This document shows positions 37,826-49,480 of a stretch of DNA of 64,000 nt, piece after piece. A model generated the notes under the pieces. It was not told where the DNA came from. It worked only from the letters and a program-made list of their open reading frames with translations, and did not search any database. Each line of letters starts with the position of its first letter. The first letter of the stretch is position 1. Source of the DNA: Acestrorhynchus altus (taxonomy: Eukaryota; Chordata; Actinopteri; Characiformes; Acestrorhynchidae); NCBI GenBank assembly GCA_034509495.1, contig CM067511.1, positions 31,397,474-31,461,473 of the forward strand. Direction: 5' to 3'. A program made the translations under genes and the position numbers.

Positions 37826-37990
37826 AGAGATGAACAGAGAAAGAGAGAGAGACAAAGAGTGAGAGCAAGCAAGTGAGAACGAGAGACAGAATGATCAAGA
37901 GGGAGACAGCAAAAGACAGAGAGAGAGAGAGAAAGAGAATTTGAGAGAGCAAGAAAAAGAAAGACAGAACAGAAACCAAAAGAGAAAAAA
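37560..37990 (+). repeat. polypurine tract with (GA)n core
   Basis: More than 400 nt are almost entirely A and G on the plus strand. A clean GA run lies at about 37770-37816. The leucine/serine-rich frames called on the minus strand come from this bias. Confidence 0.93.
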
Positions 37991-38028
37991 GCTTCCCAAT
38001 ATAAAAAAGACGAACAGATTGAAGTGTG

Positions 38029-38056
38029 TACACACACACACACACACACACACACA
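38029..38056 (+). repeat. (CA)n microsatellite
   Basis: About 14 CA units. Confidence 0.97.
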
Positions 38057-39119
38057 CTTCTGTTAGATGAGTAAACGTGGAAAAGGCATCTGTTTGAAAT
38101 GCTGCCCCTCCGTATCCAAACACACCCTAGAACACATTAAGAGCTGCAGCATCCACTGAAAAAGTCACACCCATCCTGATTTAACACACACACACACACA
38201 CACACCTCCCACTCTCCCTCATGCCCTTCGTCTCTCTGAATGAAGGCACACCACAGACCCATTTCCATAACGTTCTCCATAATGTCCTCAAATGGACCAA
38301 TTATTCCTCCTCAATAAGAGGCGCGCTTTCACAAATATGATGGAGGCCATCTCTCGCTCTCGCACTCACTCGCGCTCATTTTCCAGCACGTGAGGGTGGT
38401 GGCATTGTGGTCGGCCCTCTGGGAGAAAGCTACAGCTCATTACAAGGACAGAGAGGCAGAAGAAAACCAGACTAATCACGCCGCTCGCAATCTGATAAGG
38501 CTGCGGCGCACACACACACCCTTACAAACACCTTCCTGTTAGACGACAACAATGACAATGACACTTTCAACCACTACAGCCTCCAATCGCCAGCTCGTTA
38601 CGCTCATCTGCTCTCCGTTTTCCCAAAGTCTGAATCCGGAACCCAAGGGCTGAACACTTTTCCCCACAAACACGTGACGTGGAAACTAAGCGAAGACCGA
38701 CACCACGAAGAGAGGAAGGAAACAAACCCAAAGAAAGAAAAACACAACCAGACGATGATCTCATTTCAGATTACCTACACCTGAATAATGACCTGACAAC
38801 AGCAGGACCTCACACTGGACAAGGTCAGCAAGCAAACGAACTACACTCTGCAGATGCTCAGGACTGGTGTGGTTCAACTCTTAGGAGGCACTACTGGTTT
38901 GTTATGATTCCAATGTACAGTAATTAGAGTAATTAGAGGTGCATAGATACAGGAATTATGGACCTGCTGCGTCACTCATCCAAGCTCTGATAGGGAACCT
39001 TCTAAAACCTTCAGAGAAGAGCTCATGATATCAACCGAACATTTCTGAGAATGAACTGAAACCTTTGATTAAATATGACAGATTTAATTCCTTTATTACA
39101 GGGTAATAATTAAAGGGTT

Positions 39120-39700
39120 ACCACGTAAACAATGGCAGTAAGAGTAGTTTGGTCCACGTTGGTGGAGAACGGCTCTAGATGTCTGGAGATACCACTTTAA
39201 TAAATGGTACCATGTGAATTATTAACCAGTAACAAAGGATACCCCACTGACACCTCTGATATCTCCATATTTAAATCCATGGACTCATGATCATCTACAA
39301 CAGAGAAATGGAGACGAAGAACTGGACGGTCTGATCTGGTCGTGTGGGTATTTGCGTTAAATGTTCTCCACTTTTTAAACCCCTTCCTGAACTCACCTGC
39401 ATCTACAACCTCCTATCTGAAGGTCTCAGAAAGCTCTTTGGATCTGACCATGGTGATCCCACTCACTTCAGCAATCAAGAGCAAACCAAACTAACGTCTG
39501 AGGTTTAAATACGACAGCCTCCTCCAAAGTCTCTCTGAAGACGATCAAATAATTTGCACCTGATTCTGATTTCAGGTATTTTAAGTAATAATAAGTTAAT
39601 TTAATGACCATTAAATCATCATCACTCAATACAGCTAAAAATAAGACCGACTCTCCATGTTTTTGATCATTTTAAATATGTAAATATGACATTTTCATGG
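39120..39700 (-). mobile_element. Tc1-type relic (family C), inverted
   Basis: The segment 39410-39560 is the reverse complement of parts of 23260-23400 and 62195-62310. It shares 'tcagaaagctctttggatc', 'cccactcacttcagcaatcaagagcaaacc' and the neighbouring 'ctgaggttta'. No intact coding part was seen. Confidence 0.65.
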
Positions 39701-42700
39701 GGTGTAACTTTTTTACCTGATTGTATTTAGCTTTTAATAAATTATGTTTGTTTATTAAGTCAGCAGTTGATTGGCTAGTTTGTAAGTAAGCAATTTTTTT
39801 ATTTAGATTGTTAATTTGTTTTTATTGTTAATTTTTTAATTACTTGATAGCGTCCAGTTTTGAGGGGTTTTGAGTATCAAACAAAATATTAAAACAAGGC
39901 TTCTACACTTTAAAGGATGAATATCTGCACTGTGTCAAAAATTAAACTTTATTATTTATTATTAAACATTAATTTTTTAACAGCATGTAGCAATTACGTA
40001 ACTGTTAACAATCCAAAACAGTATTAGGTCATCGTTAATGTGAGGCTTATTATGGTTTGTTGTAAGTATACTCACTCAGTGTTACTGAAAAATAACTCCA
40101 ACAAGCTTTTTTTCCAACTTTACTGTTTGATTATCATAAATTAAGGGGGTTTGAATCAATATTTGTGTTCCCCACTGTGCCAATTCACATACCGTCCACT
40201 TTAAAACATACCATTGCGTGTGTAGTCAAGTGACTTTGCCGTTCAGTCCACGACAAGGCAGCTGAAGCTGGTGAAGATGACGCAGAAACAAACAAAACCA
40301 AACGAACTCATTCATTATTTTAATCAAGGTAAAATGTTCAACTGTGATATTGATTTGAGGTCATATCATCCAGCACTACTTCACACCAATCTACTCTGAA
40401 TTTATTCCTTAATAACTGGAATTCCCTTTGATGCATTTGGTGACTTTTCATCTCAAGACCAGAAAACCCAGCTGAAGAACCCAAAACAGCTCATTTCAGA
40501 TCAGCTTTCAAACGATGATGGTGCAAAAAAATCCTTTATCTGGTCCTTTATCTCCTGCACACCAGGCTTAATCATCAAACCACATCAGAACAGCCGAGAG
40601 CCTTTTCATTCCTTATGTCTCGCTGATGCACAAAAGCATTCGCGACACTGAAAGCAGATCCAATCGCGTTCACAAAGGACGCATGCTGACCAGGGAAAAG
40701 CCCTGGACATTTGTGAACAAGAGCATCCAAAGCCAATCACAGCTGACCGCTTGGCTTGGCTTTGGCTTGGCTTTGTCTCGGCTTTGTCTTGGAGTCACGC
40801 TGGGCTGAGGGGCCAAAGGTTAACCGGAGTCGTCAGCCAGTTATCAGCCGATTTGAGGAATGGTCAATCCTCGACATGAGATCACCATCAGTACAACCCA
40901 CAAACCCAGAGTTTCAGGCAAAAAGCAACAAAGAAAGCAGATAGAAAACAGGACTGGATGACTGAAGGGGCTGTTTCCTCTCAGCACATTCAGATGTGTT
41001 TATATGTCCCTGCATAAATGTGGCTCAAATCAACTCAATCCAATTATGTCTAGAGCTTTTATCCCAAAGAAAAGTGCTTCAGTCGCCCAAAGAGCAAGCA
41101 GAGAGCATCCGTGGCATGAAAAACCCTTCAAAAGGGGCGTTTACGCCACGCTCAAGCACACTTTTAGTCCTTGTTCAACAACACAGGAAGCAACCAGCAT
41201 CACGCTTCACACCACGGCTGCAATCAGCCATTATTTTTATAATCTTAGAGCCTGTTGACGGATACGGTTCTGTGTCTGGTGCCGGATTCATGATTCGATC
41301 TTTATTCAGTCAAAATGATTCAATGTGTGATTCAATCTCTGAATGCTTAAATGTAAATGCTTGGCATGATTGTTTTATACTTTGCACACATTTCACTAAA
41401 TAATAGAAATAATTATGTGCAATAAGAAAGTCTGGCACAAAATATAACATGTAAGCTATGTTACAAATGGTGCACATAAGAAAATATTCAATTAAATAGT
41501 GAATTATTTTCAGATAATCGTTCTTAAGAGAATATCGGATGATTTGTTTTTTGACGAATTTTGAATTAAAAGACATTTTAATAAATGTAGCCTTTAAGTT
41601 TTGAGTGCCTGAAACGAAATATCTTGCATATAAATTGCTTTTGTTTGCATTAAAACAAAGCTGTCACCAATTATCTTCTTCGACTTGATCAATAATGTCC
41701 TCTGATCCATTTTTTTAGGTTGGGCAGCATCTGCTACATCGCGAACAAAAGGTTTAAAGTGCAGAAACATCGAGCACCATTTTTCCAGACATAAAAGGAT
41801 GTTGGCGTGGAGCCTCACCCTTTCATTACTGAACTGCTCCCTCAGAAAGGCATTCGTTTGAAAACGCTGCACTTAACAGTTTTGTTTTTGGACAGAGAGT
41901 CGGAATCCTAATGTGACCTCCACCAGACGGGTGGGAGCCACGGGCCAGTTGGTGACAAGCACTTATCCACATCAGCAGGAGCAGAAAATGTGTTGGACCT
42001 TGGGTGCTTTCGTTTCGTTCCATTCCGTTATGCGTCGCCATTTCGCCGAAGTGAAACGATGTGACCTTTGCGGGCCGTCGTCAGCGTTTAAAGTGGTTCC
42101 CTCTCGTAGTAAAACCACATGTTTCACTGAAAAGACACCTTTGAACATCAGATGCAATTCATCAAAATCCATATCTACATTTTTTAAATTGATAATGTTG
42201 ATTTATTCCTGAGAAATAATAGCAGCTTTATTAAAAATGGTGGCAAATAAGCATCAAGCATGAGCTGACCAATCAGGCCTAAACAAATTTAAACCGTTGT
42301 CTTTCTGCTCTGCTGAGAGTCTCTAGATCAGGACGTGGTGGAATTCCGCAGGAACTGTGTGCTGCAATCATGTCAGCATCTTGTGAAATTCAAGCCATGA
42401 AAAACAGAGGAGTAAAATGAGGCCAGTGTTCCAGTTTTCTAGTACCGTACTCCTAATAAAGCGCTGGATGAGAGCATATAACTTTCCAAAACGTCCCCCA
42501 ACTGGTCAATCAAAGTGCAAACACAACCCCATAAAAGCACATCCTCCGTCATATGTTCCATTTGTTAATTGAGAAGCACAACACATAACATATCCAATCC
42601 TGACTGCTTACAATATTCTGGATATTATGATAAACCTAAGGGATGTAAAAATTAAGATTTAAATAGCTTAATCAATTTTACTGTTTAATCTTTTTATTTT

Positions 42701-44839
42701 TGCTTATAAAGAAACCCTTGGAACACCTGTTGGGAATTAATCGTTAAGAGTGTTTTCAACTAAAATGTAATTATTTTTTTTTTTTTTTTGTCATTCTTGA
42801 GGTTCTTTAAAATATTTGAGTAAACACAAAAAATAAAAACACAAATGTCCTTCAGTATTTTTATGTATCAGCTTCATTCCTTCTCATGACTTTTATTCTG
42901 AAATTTGACAGCAAACAGCCCCTCCCTTCTCTTGACCCTGAATTATGAAGCCTAGAAAGTGTCACATAACTGCCCACAAAGTGTGGATTTCAGGTTCTAC
43001 ACGATAAACACCTCCACCCTGTTTCTTTTTGCAGTTTGTGATCACGTATAAAAACGTATAAAAACGTTGCTTAAACACCATCAAACGTTGAGTGACGGTG
43101 ACGTAATGTGCCAGATAAAGGCAGGAAGGTTCGGCTGTACAGAGTCGAAGCTTTAAGCCCGAATTCTTTAGGCTCTTCAGTAACAGCAGTTTTAAATGTC
43201 TGGGGAAAAGAAAGACTTCAGATCCTCATTCTGAAGGTGTAACGAACAATTTAGACATGATCAAACCAACGGGATTAAACGGAGCAATGAGGAGCGAATG
43301 AATTAAGGTCTGAAGAAGTGTGAATGCTTTCTTGTTTCGGCATAAAGGAAAACTAATCACCATATATGCGATATTTGGGAACTGATTGCTATTCTGTCCA
43401 AATCTGCAGTCCATCTGATCCACAAGCAGCCGGAGCGGCTGCAGATTTTCAGTCCAATCAAACAGAAACAGGCCTGATTTCCCTTGTTTAATCAGTTGAT
43501 CCGTCTTCAAACACTTTTTCAGTTATAGGCATTAAATTCAGCTAAAGCCGACGCCACACAGACCCCCTGCAGAAAGAAGAGATGACCCTGGCTACAGTCA
43601 TATTAATCAGAATGAAAGGCTCCGGGGAAAATTCATTCACAAACTCTTTCTCCCTAATGAGGTTAATCTTGCTTTTGTGGACACATATTACACGTGTACG
43701 AAATTAACACTATGACCACCGTTCTAAAGACCAATTCATATATCAACATTTTTCTTGTGATGTGAACTGGGAGCCCTCATCTGAGCATCACAAACTATTA
43801 AAACGCTTTATTGATCCAAACAAAAACACAGTCACCAATCCTTACATGCAAACTAGTAATTAAAACACAATGCTGTCTGTGCTCCATTTTGCGATGCCTA
43901 ACCTTTAGAACTCGACGACAATTCTGCTCGTTTTCGTAATCGTGTCGTAATTTTATTCAACAAAACATAAAAGTCACACATGCCAGAGTTCAAGAGATCC
44001 TAGGCTACTCAATTTCTGCATCCCAAAGGAAGACGCATTGAAGAAAAATTCAATATCTGCATACATTTGACATGTTTTGATCAAAAATGTACTTATTTTT
44101 TATTTGTTTTATATCTGCCTTTATTTTAATATTTTATATCTCATCAATCCTGTTGGAAATCAATCATACCTAGAGTTTTTGAGGTGGAAAAGGAAGCATT
44201 TTAATTAGTTATCTGTAATGATTATACTGACAATTAATTAATTAATTATAAGTTCTTCAAAATCCTTGACAGTGTTTCCAAATAAAATAAAAAATTATAT
44301 ATCTCGAACAGTGACGTCATTAGCCCCGCCCCCTGAGCATATACACATGGACAGAGCAGTAAACATGCACTGGAAGGCTCCAATGAGGAGACCACATGAT
44401 TAGAAAGAGAACTTTGCTACGACATGGGTATCATGTCTGTAGGTTACGCTGGGATCTCGGGTTCTAAGACCAGACAGCAGTGTTGTCTTCAGATTCTACT
44501 GTTTTGTCTACATGAAAATTGATCCGTCAGAGAAACTTAAATTTAACCTGTGAGCAACAGTTAACCTGGCAAAACCAAAAGCTCAGCTCAGGAGAGCTCA
44601 GCTGCTCAGCTGCCAGGCATCCATTCATTTGCCCAACCGGCCACGTCAGCATTCCGTGTGTGTATTTTTACATGCACAATCAGCACTACAGTCACACCTG
44701 CATATCAAGAGCCTGTTATTTATTATTTTATAAATGCATTTTGTGCACGGTTGCATTTTGTGCACACATTCAAAAAAAGGATATTTTAATGCAGTGTTTC
44801 TCAAATGTACATTCTAGCCTTTTCCATGCTCACAGCAGC

Positions 44840-45150
44840 CCTTATTCAACAAGTCCTTTCAGGGTTGCAGGGAATCCTCCAACATATACAGAACCAGGGT
44901 TTAACAGTCTAGTAAGAAAACCTTTTGATATGAAACTTCTCGTAGTTCTAACTACGTTTAGTTCATCCACTCTCAGGATCTGTGGGTCTCCTGTCCTCCC
45001 AGCAGGTTTGATACACATTAGGGGGTCAATAACAAGCTTATGGAAGCTCGGTGGGAAGGGGACAACGGAGCCAGTCAGAGGCTTTCGTAAGTCTTGGGAA
45101 AAGTCAATATTCACAAGGTCACCACCATCACGGATGGAAAAGGACCCTTA
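44840..45150 (-). pseudogene. laminin-G-like open stretch, possible retro-derived relic
   Basis: The minus strand is open for about 100 codons without an intron. It reads in order FSIRDGGDLVNIDFSQDL, FHKLVIDPL, GDPQILRVDELNVVRT and NPGSVYVGGFPA, then a stop. The layout 'DG.L...D / W/FHK..I / ..L.VDE / G..YVGGFP' is that of a laminin G domain. The identification is by eye and weak, and the plus strand is open here too. It could be an exon fragment of another gene, a processed copy, or chance. No poly(A) tail or flanking splice sites were confirmed. Confidence 0.3.
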
Positions 45151-46029
45151 ATTTCCTCATCAACTGAGGCAGAGTTACAGATGCAGCAGAACTGGTTTTA
45201 CAACCACTCCAGGGTGCAATATTCAGGTCCGGACCGAAAAAGTGCAATTTATTGGCATAATAAACTCTGAACACTATGAAAATGATCACATAGTAGCTGA
45301 AAGTTCTGCATGGAGGAGTCCGAAAACCTTTCCTCCAGTTGATTCAAAGAAAACAACTCATCTTTTGTAAATATACAGTCAAAAGTGTTAATGAGGTGTC
45401 CTAACATTTCACTTAACTTCTGGGAGCACCGAGTTTCGGCACTCCAGCTTGGTGAGTGGTGAATAAACGATAATGTAAAATGCATTCTGTGTCCCAAGAT
45501 CACTTTGGAGCACTGCGAGTGACTTCACATATCGAAGCTCCCACCGTGCCTTTCTGAAATACATGACCACCACCATAATCTCAGGAAACACTGCAGCAAC
45601 TTCTAGACCTCTAGTCGCTGTGTGAAGGCTACAACAGAGGATCATGGTGTTTAACAGGCTTCAGATCTGAACGGGTGGGAGGCTGCGGGCTCGTCGTTCT
45701 CCGGAGCTAATGAGAAAGTCCTCACTGTTCCTGTGAACGTGTTGAGCACCATTTCAGATCCATCACAGCACGCTTATAATGCCACTCTTACGCTACTTTT
45801 GGCTCTTCCAGGCAGGCTATTACAGTAATGACGAGATGCAGAGGAAGATTTGTAGCTTTATGTTTGTAATGTGTTTTAGGGCTGGAAAATATATCATTTA
45901 ATACATCGCGATTTGATGAATTAATCCAAAAGAAAATTCCCACTGATCTCAATTTCCATAACATATCTACCACAGGCAGATTATGTCTGCCCAACCTCAT
46001 TTATTTTACTCCAATTTTCTCCAACCCTA

Positions 46030-46370
46030 TTATAGTTCTCCCCCCATCACATGATGCACCCAACACTAGGGTGGAGAAGACAAGCACATGCTTCCTCCGA
46101 TACATGTGACGTCAGCCTACCACCTCTTTTCGAACTGCCGTCATTTGCATCCTCATAGGACAGCCAACGCGCTGAGAGGACAGCGCCTGGGTCCCCAGCT
46201 CTGATGCAATGACCAGCATCACGTTGAGTGTGATGTGGGAGAGAGCACCATCTACCCACCCAGAGAGGGAGAGCAGGCCAAGTTTGCTCTCCCTCCGACT
46301 CCGGCTGCCGATGGCAAGCACCGTGACCTCGGATTGGAAACCATGCAGCCCTAATGCGTATGATGAATGT
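46030..46370 (-). mobile_element. tRNA-derived SINE copy 3, longest
   Basis: On the minus strand it starts near 46350 with 'ggtttccaatccgagg' (B-box-like), then 'gccatcggcagccgg'. It runs through 'tgatgctggtcattgcatca' and 'ggcagttcgaaaagaggtgg' to 'cggaggaagcatgtg'. It is the most complete of three copies in this window, all on the minus strand. The open frame on its plus strand at 46209-46421 is a shadow of the repeat. Confidence 0.7.
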
Positions 46371-48479
46371 GTGCTTGTGCGATTGATGAGAATGGTGAGC
46401 AAACACAGTGTACTCTCCTAAAGTCCACCAAAGTCGTGGGAATTTGGCCCAGCTGTTAAAGTTTTCCTCTCAGATGCGGAATGTTAAGCTCTACAGATTG
46501 ACGTATGAGACTAGACAGAACACACACCATCACCTGGGTCACTTAAAACCTAAAAAGCAATGTTCTGTTCTGAAAAACGCCTTTTCTTGGTCGCTCATCC
46601 TCATCGTTCGCGGGCAAAGGGCTGACAACGAAACAACGATTTTCCCTTTTATTCCCCATCCGAGCCCATTTAAATTCCAAAAACACTAGTGTTTGCTAAA
46701 CTGGCAGAAATGGATGTGAGGGTTTCCACCTCACAGTCAGGTGGCTGTCCTTCAGCAGGGTGTGTTTGTGTGTGCGCATGCATTGTGCTCTTCACTAACC
46801 CGACAGCGAGCAAGTGCATCTCTCTGTAAAATTCTCCAATAGCTGCGCTCATGAAATATTCAGGCGTACATTACGAACGGAGCTGTTTATGGCAGATGAG
46901 CAGAATACTAACTCGGCCTCGGGCCCTAAACCCTTTCCTTCAGTCTTTCGGCCCTTCGCCGTGCGCCACGAGTCTCCGAAAGAACTCCGACGACACCGAA
47001 GTCTGCTTAGTACAGACCAACTGTTCGTGATTGATGACAGTTGTTTGGGGCTCGTCACTTGGCTCGTCAATTCCTTTCCGGGACACCTGCACGACCAGCT
47101 GCCATCTTTAGCGGTGCTGTTTCTCCGTTTTTTTTGTGCGGAGTCAGATGCCTTCTCAATGCACTTGAGCCTACAGGACTCATCAAAACAGCTTTATTTT
47201 CAGATGGCCATAATCCCACAAGCAGAGCCAGGTAATACAGTCAGCACTGCGCTCTAATAATGAACGCTACAACAGGCGAATATGTACCTGCAGAAAGTTT
47301 CTAGTAAAGTATGCACTTTCACAAGTTCATACCCGGTGGTCTGCTCCTCATATTCCAACAGGGCTGGTTGTAACTAATAACTGTGCAAGTGTATGTTCTA
47401 TTTTTACAACAGAAGCTCCAAAAAGGAACCAAAAAGACCATTCAGATGTGCTGTAGATACGGATGGAGATGGGTTTCAGTGGATCTTCGCTGATCGTCAT
47501 GAACGTCTAGTTTCAATTAGGTCACGACTACCGTTTCACGTTGTAATAATACATGTGTAACAATGTGATTATTATGGTTACCATGGTTAAAAAACTTGTG
47601 TGAAGAACTGTGGAGAGTCAACCATAGTTAGTTGACTTCAAGATGTAGCAGAAACGTGAAACCCTAAGAGTCATCGTGGTGATCACTATCCACTGCTTTA
47701 TTGTGAACGCACGATGAGAGAACGTACCTTCGAGGGGAATGTCATGGTTTTTCTGTTTAACTATTGTTTAATATATTGTCAGTAAGATAACAACTATTCA
47801 AACTGGAGGAGAGAATTTCATTGAGGTGTCCGTGGCATAAAGATCAGAGCTGAATGCCTTCTAGATGCATCCATCTGCAGAGCCGGAGGTTAAGGTTAGT
47901 GAAACGTTGTTTTAACAAACGTTACTACAGCCCGTAAACTGGCTAATTAAGAGGTTTCTTTAGTAGGTAAATGAAAATTAGTTGACTTTTATTAAGCTGA
48001 CACGTAAGCATCGCTTTGTCCTGTTACTCTCCATCTTAAATGGTGCAGCAGTTCCAATCAGAGTAAAAGAAAAACAACCTAATTGTTCATTGCTTCAATA
48101 TAAAACGTGGAGAAATTATGAAGTTTAAGACATAGAGGGTGGGACACACACCAGCCAGAGAAACAAATCTGTACTTTTCTCTGCTCAAACACCGATGACA
48201 TCACGTCGCAGGGGTAAGACAGGATCGCACTCATCATCACATAGCTAGAACCGAGGATCACAAACTCCTGAATTTGGCCTCCTATTGGTCAGCTTCAAAC
48301 AGGAACTTGTTCTCTTTTAAAGCAGTTTATGAGAGAACTGATGTTCTTTACTGACGCGCACTTCACCAAAGTTAACCAGTGCAGTAGCCGACATGCTGAG
48401 CCCAGAGTATATGAACATATTCGGGGGTTCATTTCTACAAACTTATATTAAAAAATTATGTCTGTGTCAAGTTTCATTG

Positions 48480-48890
48480 GCGTGACGTGATTCCAGCGGG
48501 GACGTAGCCAGCGTAGCTGGACGAAAGCCAAAGCCGGTGCCCTAATGTCGCAGTTGCAACATTGGCGGAGGTTGGTAACTAACGTTCTACGGCTGCAGTG
48601 GTGTGCAAATGCCACAGTATCGATGTCTGAGGAGGCAGGTAGCCAACATGTTGACACTGTGCAACAGTATCTAAACGAGTGTCACAGCCATCGCTCTAAG
48701 GCCACGGTAACAATGTTGGAGGACGGCGGTAGCCAGCATGCTATTGGTGAACTGGCGATTTCGGACGAGGGCAGTTACCTTCACACTAACAGCAGGATAG
48801 CAATGTTGGAGAAGGCTGGTAGCCAGCAGACTAACTCCACTATAGCGACTGTGGCTGTGGGACGTAGCCAGCGTGGAGGAGGGCTGTAGG
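48480..48890 (+). repeat. degenerate 90-bp tandem repeat with an open reading frame
   Basis: The blocks beginning atgtctgaggaggcaggtag (48623), atgttggaggacggcggtag (48713) and atgttggagaaggctggtag (48803) are spaced exactly 90 bp apart. Related 'gacgtagccagcg' copies lie at about 48500 and 48862. The frame at 48545-48889 stays open and repeats as EEAGSQHV, LEDGGSQHA and LEKAGSQQT. With no similarity recognised and the location inside an intron, I treat it as a repeat, not a gene. Confidence 0.7.
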
Positions 48891-49456
48891 TAACGGTGAT
48901 AAAAGGTGTTGCGATCTGAGAAAATTGCTACATAACATTGCTTTAAAAGGCACCAACATCAGAATGTAACTGAAATGGGAAATTCCTACTGTAGAGCTTT
49001 TAATCAGGTTTGTAGCCCCTCCCAGTGGTGGGTCCACACCTGTGAAAGGGTTAAAACCAGTACAAAAGGCCTCTGGAACTGTGTCGGGATCTGAAAACTC
49101 TATGTAGCTCATATTAAATCAGAAACAACGGCAGCATAATGAATGAATACCAGTTTTTTTGGGGGCAGCATTATAATAAATGTGTTGTCAAGTTATCAAA
49201 AGTAGGCTTATCCAATACATTCCAATCAGACGTTCCGACTTTAAAAAGACGGATTAGGGAATGAAGCTCCTTAGCAATATTTCCGTCACTCATGCTTTCT
49301 CTGTCCCACACAAACACACACTCTCTCTTTCCTCTGACAGCCAGTGTCAGGATCCTATTCTCTGAGCCTTAGCGCAGAGGCCCTCACAGCTAATGAGAGA
49401 CCATTAGCCAGCGGTGCCGTGTCCAGGCCAGCAGAGCTGAGTGCTGTGCTTTGGGT

Positions 49457-49480
49457 GTGTGTGTGTGTGTGTGTGTGTGT
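49457..49480 (+). repeat. (GT)n microsatellite
   Basis: About 12 GT units. Confidence 0.97.

Noticed and set aside
37553..38123. Long Leu/Ser-rich minus-strand open frames resembling membrane proteins
   Set aside because: They are created by (GA)n and (CA)n repeats. Apparent hydrophobic segments are a composition artefact.
44519..45151. 210-codon plus-strand open frame as a gene
   Set aside because: No recognisable domain, no splice or promoter context, and an antisense frame is open as well. Kept only as a finding.
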